Source of the DNA: an uncultured Clostridia bacterium
GTDB taxonomy: Bacteria > Bacillota > Clostridia > Christensenellales > Borkfalkiaceae
DNA: 64,000 nt
Assembly (NCBI GenBank): GCA_934247225.1
Contig: CAKQJE010000008.1
Span: 29,395 to 93,394, forward strand
Direction of reading: 5' to 3'
Positions 50,856 to 58,853 of this stretch are shown piece after piece. The translations under genes were made by a program, and so were the position numbers. Every line of letters starts with the position of its first letter. The first letter of the stretch is position 1. The notes beneath the pieces were generated by a model, which had not been told where the DNA came from, made no database searches, and worked only from the letters and a program-made list of their open reading frames with translations.

Positions 50856-51992
50856 ATGGTTATCGGTTTAAAGGACGTAACGAAGCTTTTCGGAATAACG
50901 ATCGTCGCGTGTTGCGCGGCGTTCGTATGCACGTTGTTTTTGAGTTATAATATCGATCTCGCTTTAATAAAAGACGAAATAACGACGGAAGCGGCTTTGG
51001 CAATGTACGACGCGCAGGTTATGATGGGCAAGGTTATATCGGGCGTTTCGGGCGGATGCCTTATCGCAACGTCGGTCGTTATGCTATTGTTTTACGTTAA
51101 AAATTACGTCGACGCGCGCGGAAAAGATTTGGGAATTTTAAAGGCGCTCGGATATTCCGATATGAAAATCGCAAAGCATTTCCGTATTTTCGGGCTGTCC
51201 GTTTTCGTCGGGTGCGTTCTGGGTTTTTCGGCGGGATATCTGTATCTGCCGACGTTTTATCAAAAGCAGGCTTCTGATATGTTTCCGTCTCTTGCGGTGA
51301 AATTTCATCCCGTTCTTGCACTTTTTCTTATCTTCTTGCCGACAGCGGCTTTTGCGGGCATTTCGGTGTTGTTTGCTTATTTAAAACTGAAAATGCCGCC
51401 CCTCGATTTGCTTAACGGTCGAAGGAATGAAAAAACGAAAACAAGGAAACGCGGCGATGAAAATCAACCCTTCCTCAAAGGTTTGAAGCGCGCGACGCTC
51501 GGCAGCAGAAAATCGCTCGTCTTTCTGATCGCATTTTCTGCGTTCTGCTTTTCGGCGATGGTGCAGATGTCTTTTTCGATGAACAAGATTGCGAGTGAAA
51601 CGTTCGCGTGGATGATTTTGTCGATAGGTTTGATTCTTGCGTTCGTGACTTTGTTTTTGTCGCTTTCGAGCGTTGTGAAAGGAAACGCGAAAACGATTGC
51701 TATGATGCGGATTTTCGGGTATGACGGCGGAATTTGCGGTCGGTATATTCTCGGAGCATATCGCCCGATTGCATGTATCGGTTTCGTTATCGGCACCTTT
51801 TATCAGTACGGGTTGCTGAAAATAATGATTAACGTTGTTTTCGCCGAAATCGATAACGTGCCGACGTATAACTTCGATTTCAAAACACTTGCCGTTACGG
51901 CGATTTTGTTTGTTATAATTTACGAACTCGCGATGTATTTTTACTTTATTCGCATAAGAAAAATATCGTTAAAAACCGTTATGTCGGAGTAA
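50856..51992 (+). CDS. FtsX-like ABC permease
   Basis: A 378-residue membrane protein with two FtsX-like segments of three to four helices each: residues about 10-185 (YVDARGKDLGILKALGYSDMKIAKHF coupling segment, in parts) and about 220-378 (MMRIFGYDGGICGRYILG). The N-terminal helix is followed by only a short extracytoplasmic loop, so it lacks the large periplasmic-type domain of MacB and is shorter than the usual permease of 650-850 residues. It pairs with the ATPase before it. Confidence 0.88.
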   Translation: MVIGLKDVTKLFGITIVACCAAFVCTLFLSYNIDLALIKDEITTEAALAMYDAQVMMGKVISGVSGGCLIATSVVMLLFYVKNYVDARGKDLGILKALGYSDMKIAKHFRIFGLSVFVGCVLGFSAGYLYLPTFYQKQASDMFPSLAVKFHPVLALFLIFLPTAAFAGISVLFAYLKLKMPPLDLLNGRRNEKTKTRKRGDENQPFLKGLKRATLGSRKSLVFLIAFSAFCFSAMVQMSFSMNKIASETFAWMILSIGLILAFVTLFLSLSSVVKGNAKTIAMMRIFGYDGGICGRYILGAYRPIACIGFVIGTFYQYGLLKIMINVVFAEIDNVPTYNFDFKTLAVTAILFVIIYELAMYFYFIRIRKISLKTVMSE

Positions 51993-52021
51993 AACTTGAA
52001 GAAATATTTCAGAGCAGTAAA

Positions 52022-52064
52022 GCCCGAAGCGGGGCGGACTTTTCAAGTCCGCCCCGCTTCGGGC
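52022..52064. terminator. 20-bp perfect stem terminator
   Basis: Arms 52022-52041 and 52045-52064 are perfectly complementary around a TTC loop, followed by AGTTTATTCTTT. It ends the TetR-ABC operon and faces the convergent sepF gene. Confidence 0.88.
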
Positions 52065-52129
52065 AGTTTATTCTTTAAAATTCGTTTTTCAGCCGTCGGC
52101 TGACGGTCGATAATTTGTTTCGTGATAGT

Positions 52130-52459
52130 TTATTTCGCGGCGTTTCCGGGGGTGAAAACGTAAACGTCCTTTGCCATTTCGCCCATATTGCCGTCTATCG
52201 CGTAAATTGCGCCCGACATAAGATCTATTACCCTTTGCGCCGTGCGTACGCTCACTTCGGATACGTCCACGATAACGGGTTCGCCGTATAAAAGTCTGTC
52301 GATAATCGCCGCCACGTCGTCAAACGATTTCGGAGAAAACCGTTCGATAGAGCCGCTGTTGGAGTAGTCGATTTTTCTTTCGCGCGGGCGTTCGTATGCG
52401 TTTTGTTCGCCCGATTTTGCTTTGCGTTTGTTTTTCGTCGTAAAATTAAATAATCCCAT
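52130..52459 (-). CDS. sepF: Cell division protein SepF
   Basis: A 109-residue protein with a short N-terminal amphipathic start (MGLFNF), a disordered basic linker and the SepF domain: FSPKSFDDVAAIIDRLLYGEPVIVD (in parts), VRTAQRVIDLMSGAIYAIDG and VYVFTP. It tethers FtsZ to the membrane. It follows yggS on the same strand by 60 bases, which is the common ylmE-ylmF order of Firmicutes. The start has AAGGAGG. Confidence 0.95.
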   Translation of the reverse strand: MGLFNFTTKNKRKAKSGEQNAYERPRERKIDYSNSGSIERFSPKSFDDVAAIIDRLLYGEPVIVDVSEVSVRTAQRVIDLMSGAIYAIDGNMGEMAKDVYVFTPGNAAK

Positions 52460-52518
52460 TTTCTGCCTCCTTGTAAATTTCCCTTATAAATTTTATCGCC
52501 TGCGGATAGCCGATTGTA

Positions 52519-53184
52519 TTAAGTTCTTTCACCGAATATGGCTCTGCCGAGCCTTATCATATTGCTTCCGTTTTTTATCGCGATTTTATAGTCTCCGCTC
52601 ATCCCGAGCGACAGCGTTTTAACGGTCGGCGTTGTCTCTCGGATTTCGTCGTAAAACTCTCTCACGGCTTTGCATAAATCGGCTTTTTCATTGTCCGTTA
52701 TCCCCTCGGGGAGCATAGCCATAACGCCTGTGAGTTTTAAGCATTTCAGCCCGATAATCGACTTATAGAGCGGTTTTGCCGCTTTAATGCTTGCGCCCGT
52801 TTTGCTGAATTCGTCGCCCGCGTTGATCTCTAACATAACGCTTTGGCAAACGTTTAACGAATAAGCTTTTTCGTTTATCGCCGTCGCGAGATCTTCCGTC
52901 GAAACGGAGTCGATACAGTCGGCTTTTCCGACGACGTATTTAAGCTTGTTTTTTTGAAGCGTGCCTATAAAATGCTTTTCGCAAGGGAGATAAAACGGAA
53001 ACTTATCCCTTAGTTCCTGCGCGTGGTTTTCGCCTATCGCCTCTAAGCCCGCCGAAATCGCTTCGTTCACCCTTTCTGCGGGTACGAATTTCGTCGCGCC
53101 GAGAAGAGTGATTTTTTCGCCGCGGTCGTTGCCGGAGGCTATCTCCGAAAAAATATCGTTAAGTTTTTTTTCGATTTCAGTCAT
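52519..53184 (-). CDS. PLP homeostasis protein (YggS/YlmE family)
   Basis: A 221-residue alanine-racemase-N fold protein with the PLP lysine in LLGATKFVP, GENHAQELRDKF, HFIGTLQKNKLKYV, SVMLEINAGDE and the phosphate-binding LSLGMSGDYKIAI near the end. It buffers pyridoxal phosphate and affects amino-acid metabolism. It precedes sepF. The segment LYKSIIGLKCLKL is encoded by a copy of the dispersed palindrome at 52750; it looks slightly longer than in typical family members. Confidence 0.92.
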   Translation of the reverse strand: MTEIEKKLNDIFSEIASGNDRGEKITLLGATKFVPAERVNEAISAGLEAIGENHAQELRDKFPFYLPCEKHFIGTLQKNKLKYVVGKADCIDSVSTEDLATAINEKAYSLNVCQSVMLEINAGDEFSKTGASIKAAKPLYKSIIGLKCLKLTGVMAMLPEGITDNEKADLCKAVREFYDEIRETTPTVKTLSLGMSGDYKIAIKNGSNMIRLGRAIFGERT

Positions 53185-53241
53185 AAAAAATCCTTTCGGG
53201 CGGATGGCGATAAACGCAAATCCGACGATAAAAAAAGACGA

Positions 53242-53312
53242 TAAAAAATTAAAGCCGCTTTAAAGCCGAACGACAGATTTTAATCAATCGTTTGCGACCG
53301 AAAAGCGGCTTT
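53242..53312 (-). terminator. Terminator of the SRP RNA gene
   Basis: On the minus strand AAAGCCGCTT (53303-53312 region) pairs with 53251-53260 around a 42-base interior that can form a smaller stem, followed by AATTTTTT. It lies just after the 3' end of the SRP RNA. Confidence 0.75.
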
Positions 53313-53324
53313 ATCTTCTTTTTT

Positions 53325-53590
53325 ACTGCGCAATTCCCTTTGACAAGCCGAACCGAAGCGTAAATGCGGCAGGTCGCTCCGTCAAAGCAACCTCATGGCA
53401 CACGCAATCGACCGTTTAGCGCTGCTATATCCCTATCCTGACGCGGTTCGCGGCTTTGCGTTGCATAAGACCTTGACATCATCACGCCTTACCTCACGCA
53501 GCCAACCATACGACAAGCCGGGGGGAACGATCAGCCTTGCTGTAGCGGATTGCAAGTACAGGGCACCGCTATCTCCCCACTCAGCGCAGT
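53325..53590 (-). ncRNA. ffs: Signal recognition particle RNA (large, Alu-containing type)
   Basis: About 266 nt on the minus strand. The Alu part has GGGGAGATAGCGGTGCCCTG and TTGCAATCCGCTACAGCA, nearly as in B. subtilis scRNA. Helix 8 reads GTCAGGATAGGGATATAGCAGC (given here in two parts as GTCAGGATA and GGGATATAGCAGC), with symmetric internal loops and a GGGA tetraloop. The 3' part has CATGAGGTTGCTTTGACGG. The ends pair perfectly: ACTGCGC (53584-53590) with GCGCAGT (53325-53331). It assembles with Ffh for membrane-protein targeting. Confidence 0.95.
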
Positions 53591-53596
53591 GCATAC

Positions 53597-53625
53597 ATTT
53601 TAACCCAAATCGAAAAAAATTGCAA
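53597..53625 (-). promoter_or_regulatory. Promoter of the SRP RNA gene
   Basis: TTGCAA (53620-53625), 17-base spacer and TAAAAT (53597-53602) on the minus strand, about seven bases from the mapped 5' helix. Confidence 0.8.
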
Positions 53626-53782
53626 GCGAAAATATATGAAAGTTTGAAAAATAATTGTCGAAAAGAATGTTTAAAATCGGACGAGCGAAGAAAAACAGCC
53701 GAAGAGCGGCTTTGCTCGACGATAGAATAATGAAAAAAAGGCGAGAATTATTCCCGCAGCCGCTTAAAACGGTTCAAAATCC

Positions 53783-53929
53783 TTTACAATACAGATATTT
53801 TTTGTTATTATTATATATACTTAAAATTAAACAAAAGTATCGGCTCGGGCAGGCGCAGACGAAAAATCGCCCTGCCATAGCCGAATATTTACGTCTTATG
53901 CAATAAGACGCGCGGAGGAATGAGAAATT
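53783..53929 (+). promoter_or_regulatory. Promoter and structured leader of ileS
   Basis: TTTACA (53783-53788), 17-base spacer and TATTAT (53806-53811) start a leader of about 110 bases. It can form an outer helix TATCGGCT/AGCCGAATA around a hairpin GCAGGCG/CGCCCTGC, then a perfect hairpin CGTCTTA-TGCAA-TAAGACG right before the GCGGAGG ribosome site. There is no T-box core (TGGNACC) and no clear terminator. It could be a translational control element; this is inference. Confidence 0.5.
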
Positions 53930-56900
53930 ATGTATAAAAAAGTTGACGCTTCGCTTAATTTCCTTAAAAGAGAACAGGAAATCATCGATTTCTGGAACGC
54001 GAACGACGTTTTCGAAAAGAGCATAAAAAACAACGAAGGACACGAAGAATTTACTTTTTACGACGGACCGCCGACGGCTAACGGAAAGCCGCATATAGGA
54101 CACGTTCTTACCCGCGTCATGAAAGATATAATTCCGAGATATCAGACGATGAAGGGCAAGCACGTTTTAAGAAAAGCGGGCTGGGATACTCACGGACTGC
54201 CCGTAGAGCTCGAAATCGAGAAAAAACTCGGTCTTGACGGCAAGCAGGATATCGAAAAATACGGAATAGAGCCTTTCATTCAGGAATGCAAAAAATCGGT
54301 TTGGAAATATACCGACGAATGGAAGAAAATGAGCGACAGACTCGGCTATTGGGTCGATATGGAGCATCCTTACGTCACTTATCACGACGATTATATCGAA
54401 TCGGTGTGGTGGGCGCTTAAAACCATTTCCGAAAAAGGACTTTTATACAAAGGCTATAAAATAGTGCCGTACTGCCCGCGCTGCGGAACGGCTCTTTCCT
54501 CGCACGAGGTCGCGCAGGGCTATCAGGACGTAAAGGAAAAGTCCGTTTACGTCAAGTTTAAGGTCAAAGGCACCGAAAACACCTATTTCCTCGTCTGGAC
54601 GACGACTCCCTGGACTCTTCCCTCGAACGTCGCTTTGTGTATGAACGCGGAATACGACTATGTGGAGATAAAAGTCGGAGACGAGCATTATATTCTGGCG
54701 GAGGCGCTTTTGCCGTCTCTTTTCGAGGACTACGAAATAGTTTCGAAAAAGAAAGGAAAAGACTACGAGTACGTCGAGTACGAACCTATGTTCCCTTACG
54801 CTCTCGGCTCGTTCAAAGAAAAGGCGTTTTACGTCACAAACGACGATTACGTCACGCTTACCGACGGTACGGGCATAGTTCATATCGCGCCCGCTTTCGG
54901 CGAGGACGACGCTTCCGTCGGCAGAAAATATAAACTTCCGTTCGTTCAGATGGTAAACGACCGCGGCAGATTCGTCGACGAAGTCGAGCCGTATAAGGGT
55001 ATGTTCGTCAAAGACGCGGACAAACTCATAATCAAAGATCTTAAAATCTCGGGTAAACTTTTCAAGGACGTATTGTTCGAACACAGCTATCCGTTCTGTT
55101 GGAGATGCAACACTCCGCTTTTGTATTACGCGAGATCGAGTTGGTTCATCAAGACGACGGCTATAAAAGAACAGCTAATCGCTTCTAATAAAACGGTGAA
55201 TTGGATGCCCGAAACTATCGGAACGGGCAGAATGGGCAACTTCCTCGAAAACGTTATAGATTGGGGTCTTTCGAGAGAAAGATATTGGGGAACTCCGCTT
55301 CCGATCTGGGTTTGCGAGGACTGCGGCGAAATAAGAGTGATGGGTTCCAAAAAGGAACTCAAAGAAGCTTGCGGAATAGAGGGCGACATCGAGCTTCACC
55401 GCCCGTATATCGACGCGCCGACCTGCAAATGCGGCAAGTGCGGCGGCAAGATGAAGAGGGTTAAAGAGGTTATCGACTGCTGGTTCGATTCGGGTTCTAT
55501 GCCCTTCGCTCAGCACCATTATCCTTTCGAAAATCAGGATCTTTTCGAGAAACATTTCCCCGCCGACTTCATTTCGGAAGCGGTGGATCAGACGAGGGGT
55601 TGGTTCTACACACTTCTCACCATTTCCACGTTGCTTTTCGGAAAAGCACCGTTTAAAAACTGTATAGTTTTAGGACACGTAAACGATAAAAACGGCATAA
55701 AGATGTCCAAGCATATAGGAAACGTCGTAGACCCGTGGTCTGTTCTCGACGCTCAGGGCGCGGACGCCGTAAGATGGTATTTCTACACGGGCAGCGCGCC
55801 GTGGCTTCCTTCGAGGTTCTCCGCCGAAGCCGTTTCGGAGGCTCAGCGTAAATTTATGGGAACGCTCTGGAATACTTACGCGTTCTTCGTGCTTTACGCC
55901 GATATCGACAATTACGACCCGTCGAAATACGATATCAAAAAATGCAAACTCTCGCTTATGGATAAGTGGGCGCTTTCCAAGCTCAACACGCTCGTCAAAA
56001 CGGTCGACGAAGGGCTTGCGAAGTACAAAACTTTCGAAACCGCGAGATATATTCAGGATTACGTCGACGAACTTTCCAATTGGTACGTTCGTCGCGGCAG
56101 AGAAAGATATTGGGGCAAGGAAATGACGGATGACAAGGCGGCGGCATACACCACGCTTTACACCGTACTCGTAACCCTTTCCAAGGTTATCGCGCCTTAT
56201 GTTCCGTTTATGGCGGAAAGTATGTATCTTAACCTTGTTCCCGAGTTTTATAAGGACGCGCCGATGTCCGTTCACCTTTGTTCTTTCCCGGAATACGACG
56301 AAAGCTTCGTGGACGCCGAACTCGAAAAGGGAATGGAAGACGTACTCGAAATAGTTGCGCTCGGCAGAGCCGCGCGTAACGGCAGCAATATCAAAAATCG
56401 TCAGCCGCTTCAAAAAGTTTATATCGCCACGGACAGAAAGGTAAATCTTTCCGAAGGACTTTTAAACATCGCGAAAGACGAGCTTAACATAAAGGAATTC
56501 GAACTTCTGCACGACGCTTCGAAATTCGTTTCTTACAAACTCAAACCGCAGCTCAAAACGCTCGGACCGAAATACGGCAAGCTTTTGGGCGCGATAAGAA
56601 ACTTCCTCGACACCTGCGACACGGCTGAGGTTGTTGCGACGGTCAAGGCGGGCAAGACTTACGAAACCGAACTTGACGGCTCGAAAGTCGAATTCACGCT
56701 CGACGATCTGCTTATTTCTTCCGAACCCGCGGAAGGTTTCGTTTCCGAAAGTTCGGACGGACTCACCGTCGTTTTAGACGTTCACATAACCGAAGAGCTT
56801 ATGTTGGAAGGCGCGGTGAGAGAACTCGTTTCCCGTATTCAGAACATGAGAAAGGAAGCCGGTTTCGAGGTAACGGACAGAATTATTCTCGGTTACAAAG

Positions 56901-57052
56901 CCGACGGAATTTCGGGAAGAGTACTTAAAGAAAAAGCCGACGAGATAAAGTCGGACGTCTTAGCGGAAGAAATCACGACCGCGCCCGACGGCTACGTAAA
57001 GGACTTTGATATCAACGGAGAGAGCGTTACGCTCGGCGTTAAGAAAATATGA
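53930..57052 (+). CDS. ileS: Isoleucyl-tRNA synthetase, type-2-like
   Basis: A 1040-residue class I synthetase with HIGH (residues 55-58), GWDTHGLPVELEIEKKLG, and KMSKH at about 591-595. The combination WDTHGLPVE and KMSKH, with the YWVDMEHPYVTYHDDYIESVWW block (in parts), is the eukaryote- or archaeon-like type 2 rather than the common bacterial type 1 (WDCHGLP, KMSKS). Type 2 enzymes are often poorly inhibited by mupirocin. The C-terminus has zinc-type segments only in the catalytic part (CEDCGEIRV, CKCGKCGGK). It overlaps the next gene by ATGA. Confidence 0.96.
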   Translation: MYKKVDASLNFLKREQEIIDFWNANDVFEKSIKNNEGHEEFTFYDGPPTANGKPHIGHVLTRVMKDIIPRYQTMKGKHVLRKAGWDTHGLPVELEIEKKLGLDGKQDIEKYGIEPFIQECKKSVWKYTDEWKKMSDRLGYWVDMEHPYVTYHDDYIESVWWALKTISEKGLLYKGYKIVPYCPRCGTALSSHEVAQGYQDVKEKSVYVKFKVKGTENTYFLVWTTTPWTLPSNVALCMNAEYDYVEIKVGDEHYILAEALLPSLFEDYEIVSKKKGKDYEYVEYEPMFPYALGSFKEKAFYVTNDDYVTLTDGTGIVHIAPAFGEDDASVGRKYKLPFVQMVNDRGRFVDEVEPYKGMFVKDADKLIIKDLKISGKLFKDVLFEHSYPFCWRCNTPLLYYARSSWFIKTTAIKEQLIASNKTVNWMPETIGTGRMGNFLENVIDWGLSRERYWGTPLPIWVCEDCGEIRVMGSKKELKEACGIEGDIELHRPYIDAPTCKCGKCGGKMKRVKEVIDCWFDSGSMPFAQHHYPFENQDLFEKHFPADFISEAVDQTRGWFYTLLTISTLLFGKAPFKNCIVLGHVNDKNGIKMSKHIGNVVDPWSVLDAQGADAVRWYFYTGSAPWLPSRFSAEAVSEAQRKFMGTLWNTYAFFVLYADIDNYDPSKYDIKKCKLSLMDKWALSKLNTLVKTVDEGLAKYKTFETARYIQDYVDELSNWYVRRGRERYWGKEMTDDKAAAYTTLYTVLVTLSKVIAPYVPFMAESMYLNLVPEFYKDAPMSVHLCSFPEYDESFVDAELEKGMEDVLEIVALGRAARNGSNIKNRQPLQKVYIATDRKVNLSEGLLNIAKDELNIKEFELLHDASKFVSYKLKPQLKTLGPKYGKLLGAIRNFLDTCDTAEVVATVKAGKTYETELDGSKVEFTLDDLLISSEPAEGFVSESSDGLTVVLDVHITEELMLEGAVRELVSRIQNMRKEAGFEVTDRIILGYKADGISGRVLKEKADEIKSDVLAEEITTAPDGYVKDFDINGESVTLGVKKI

Positions 57053-57912
57053 GAATTGCCGATAAGTGGAAAGATTATTCCATAATCGCCACCGGCGACG
57101 GAATGAAATTGGAGCGTTGGGGAGACGTTTATCTCCTTCGCCCCGACCCGCAGGTTATCTGGCCGGAAAGAACGGATATGTCCGCCTATAAGTCGCTTAA
57201 CGCGATATATAACAGAAGCGAGAGCGGCGGCGGAGGGTGGAAAATTCTCAAAAAAATGCCGCAGGAATGGGTCGTTTCTTACGGGGATTTAAAGTTCCTC
57301 GTGAAGCCTATGGGTTTCAAGCATACGGGGCTTTTTCCCGAGCAAGCCGTCAATTGGGACAGAATGAGCAAGCTTATCCGCTCGGCGAATCGCCCGATAA
57401 ACGTGCTTAATCTTTTCGCTTACACGGGCGGAGCGACGGTAGCCTGTCTTGCGGCGGGCGCGAGCGTGTGCCACGTGGACGCGAGTAAAGGAATGGTCGA
57501 AAGAGCGGGCGAAAACGTTCGGCTTTCGGGGCTTAAAGACAAACCCGTGCGGTTTATCATAGACGATTGCAAGAAATTCGTCCAGAGGGAAATCCGCCGC
57601 GGCAGAAAGTACGACGCGATCATAATGGATCCGCCGAGCTACGGAAGAGGCCCTAACGGCGAAATGTGGAAAATAGAAAGCGAGCTTTATCCGCTCGTCG
57701 AACTTTGCACCGAAGTTTTGTCGGATAATCCGCTGTTTTTCCTTATAAACAGCTACACGACGGGGCTTCAACCTATGGTTTTGAAAAATATTTTAACGCT
57801 GACCGTCGGGGCGAAGTTCAAAGGCACGGTCGAAGCTTATGAGGTAGGCATAAAAACCGAAGAGGGGATCGATTTGCCTTGCGGCGCGGGCGGACTTTTC
57901 GTCGGCGAGTAA
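57049..57912 (+). CDS. SAM-dependent methyltransferase (RlmI/COG1092-like)
   Basis: A 287-residue protein. It has an N-terminal RNA-binding-like region (YLLRPDPQVIWPE, NRSESGGGGWK), the SAM site LNLFAYTGGATVACLAAGAS, HVDASKGMVERAGEN and the catalytic NPPY-like motif MDPPSYGRG. Members of this family methylate C5 of cytosine in 23S rRNA. It lacks the PUA domain of RlmI and is shorter. It overlaps ileS by four bases. Its last 21 bases are repeated 51 bases further on. Confidence 0.9.
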   Translation: MRIADKWKDYSIIATGDGMKLERWGDVYLLRPDPQVIWPERTDMSAYKSLNAIYNRSESGGGGWKILKKMPQEWVVSYGDLKFLVKPMGFKHTGLFPEQAVNWDRMSKLIRSANRPINVLNLFAYTGGATVACLAAGASVCHVDASKGMVERAGENVRLSGLKDKPVRFIIDDCKKFVQREIRRGRKYDAIIMDPPSYGRGPNGEMWKIESELYPLVELCTEVLSDNPLFFLINSYTTGLQPMVLKNILTLTVGAKFKGTVEAYEVGIKTEEGIDLPCGAGGLFVGE

Positions 57913-58035
57913 GGTAAAATCGGTCGGAGAAAAAAACGCTCGGCGGAATTTTCGTCGGCGAGTGATTTTAATAATTAAGAAAAACAATAAAAGCCGTTTG
58001 AAGCGGCGGAGATACAGTTGATTCAGGAGTTAAAT

Positions 58036-58755
58036 ATGGTCGAACAAATGCAGAAAGACGACCTTGTTGTTTTATACGAAGACAATCACGTAATAGTCGT
58101 TTTAAAACCGCAAAACGTACCCTCTTGCGAGGACGAAACCAAAGATAAAGATATGCTTACCGTCATAAAGGAGCATATTAAGGAAAGAGAAAACAAGGCG
58201 GGCAACGTTTACGCGGGTCTTATTCACAGGCTCGATCGCCCCACGGGCGGCGTAATGGTGTACGCGAAAAGTTCGAAAGCGGCGGCTCGTTTGTCCGAAC
58301 AGATGAAAACGGGCGATTTCGATAAGAGATACGCGGCGGTGCTTGTCGGCACGCCGAGAGAAAAAAAAGCCACGCTTACGAATTATCTCAAAAAAAATCC
58401 CATAAATAATATGGTATACGTTTGCCCGCAGGTGACGGAGGGCGCGAAGTTCGCCGAACTCGAATACGAGACGCTCGAAGAGAAGAACGGGCTTACGCTC
58501 GTCGCGGTCAAACTTCACACGGGCAGAAGTCATCAGATAAGAGTTCAGATGGCGAATATCGGCACGCCCGTTTACGGGGATATGCGTTACGGCGGAGAAA
58601 AGGCGAAAAAAGGCAAGCTCGCGCTCTGGGCGGTTTCCCTTTCGTTCACTCACCCCGTATCGAAGGAAAGAATGTGCTTTAAAATTCAGCCGCCGACGGA
58701 TATTCTTCCCTGGAAGTATTTCGACACGGAAAAAACCATTTCGCTCGGATTGTAA
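58036..58755 (+). CDS. RluA-family pseudouridine synthase
   Basis: A 239-residue protein with the RluA motif GLIHRLDRPTGGVMVYAK; Asp67 is the catalytic residue. Later motifs are VKLHTGRSHQIRVQMANIGTPVYGD (in parts) and LALWAVSLSFTHPVSKE. It isomerises uridine in rRNA or tRNA. There is no S4 domain. I chose ATG 58036 after CAGGAG rather than the upstream TTG 58018. The exact target position cannot be read from sequence. Confidence 0.92.
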   Translation: MVEQMQKDDLVVLYEDNHVIVVLKPQNVPSCEDETKDKDMLTVIKEHIKERENKAGNVYAGLIHRLDRPTGGVMVYAKSSKAAARLSEQMKTGDFDKRYAAVLVGTPREKKATLTNYLKKNPINNMVYVCPQVTEGAKFAELEYETLEEKNGLTLVAVKLHTGRSHQIRVQMANIGTPVYGDMRYGGEKAKKGKLALWAVSLSFTHPVSKERMCFKIQPPTDILPWKYFDTEKTISLGL

Positions 58756-58769
58756 GTTTTTTCGGGCAG

Positions 58770-58832
58770 ATTAAACAAACACGATAAACAATTAAACAAA
58801 CATAATAAACAAGTAACCGGGAAAATCCCCGG
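58770..58832 (+). repeat. Two tandem 21-bp repeats and a small hairpin before the DUF1538 gene
   Basis: The units 58770-58790 and 58791-58811 (ATTAAACAAAC-n8 type) differ at two positions. A hairpin CCGGG/CCCGG (58817-58821 with 58828-58832) follows, then the GGAGGG ribosome site of the next gene. Confidence 0.7.
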
Positions 58833-58853
58833 GAACAGATCACGGAGGGACAT

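Noticed and set aside
53395..53730. Plus-strand 111-residue frame
   Set aside because: It is antisense to the SRP RNA, which is clearly recognisable on the minus strand.
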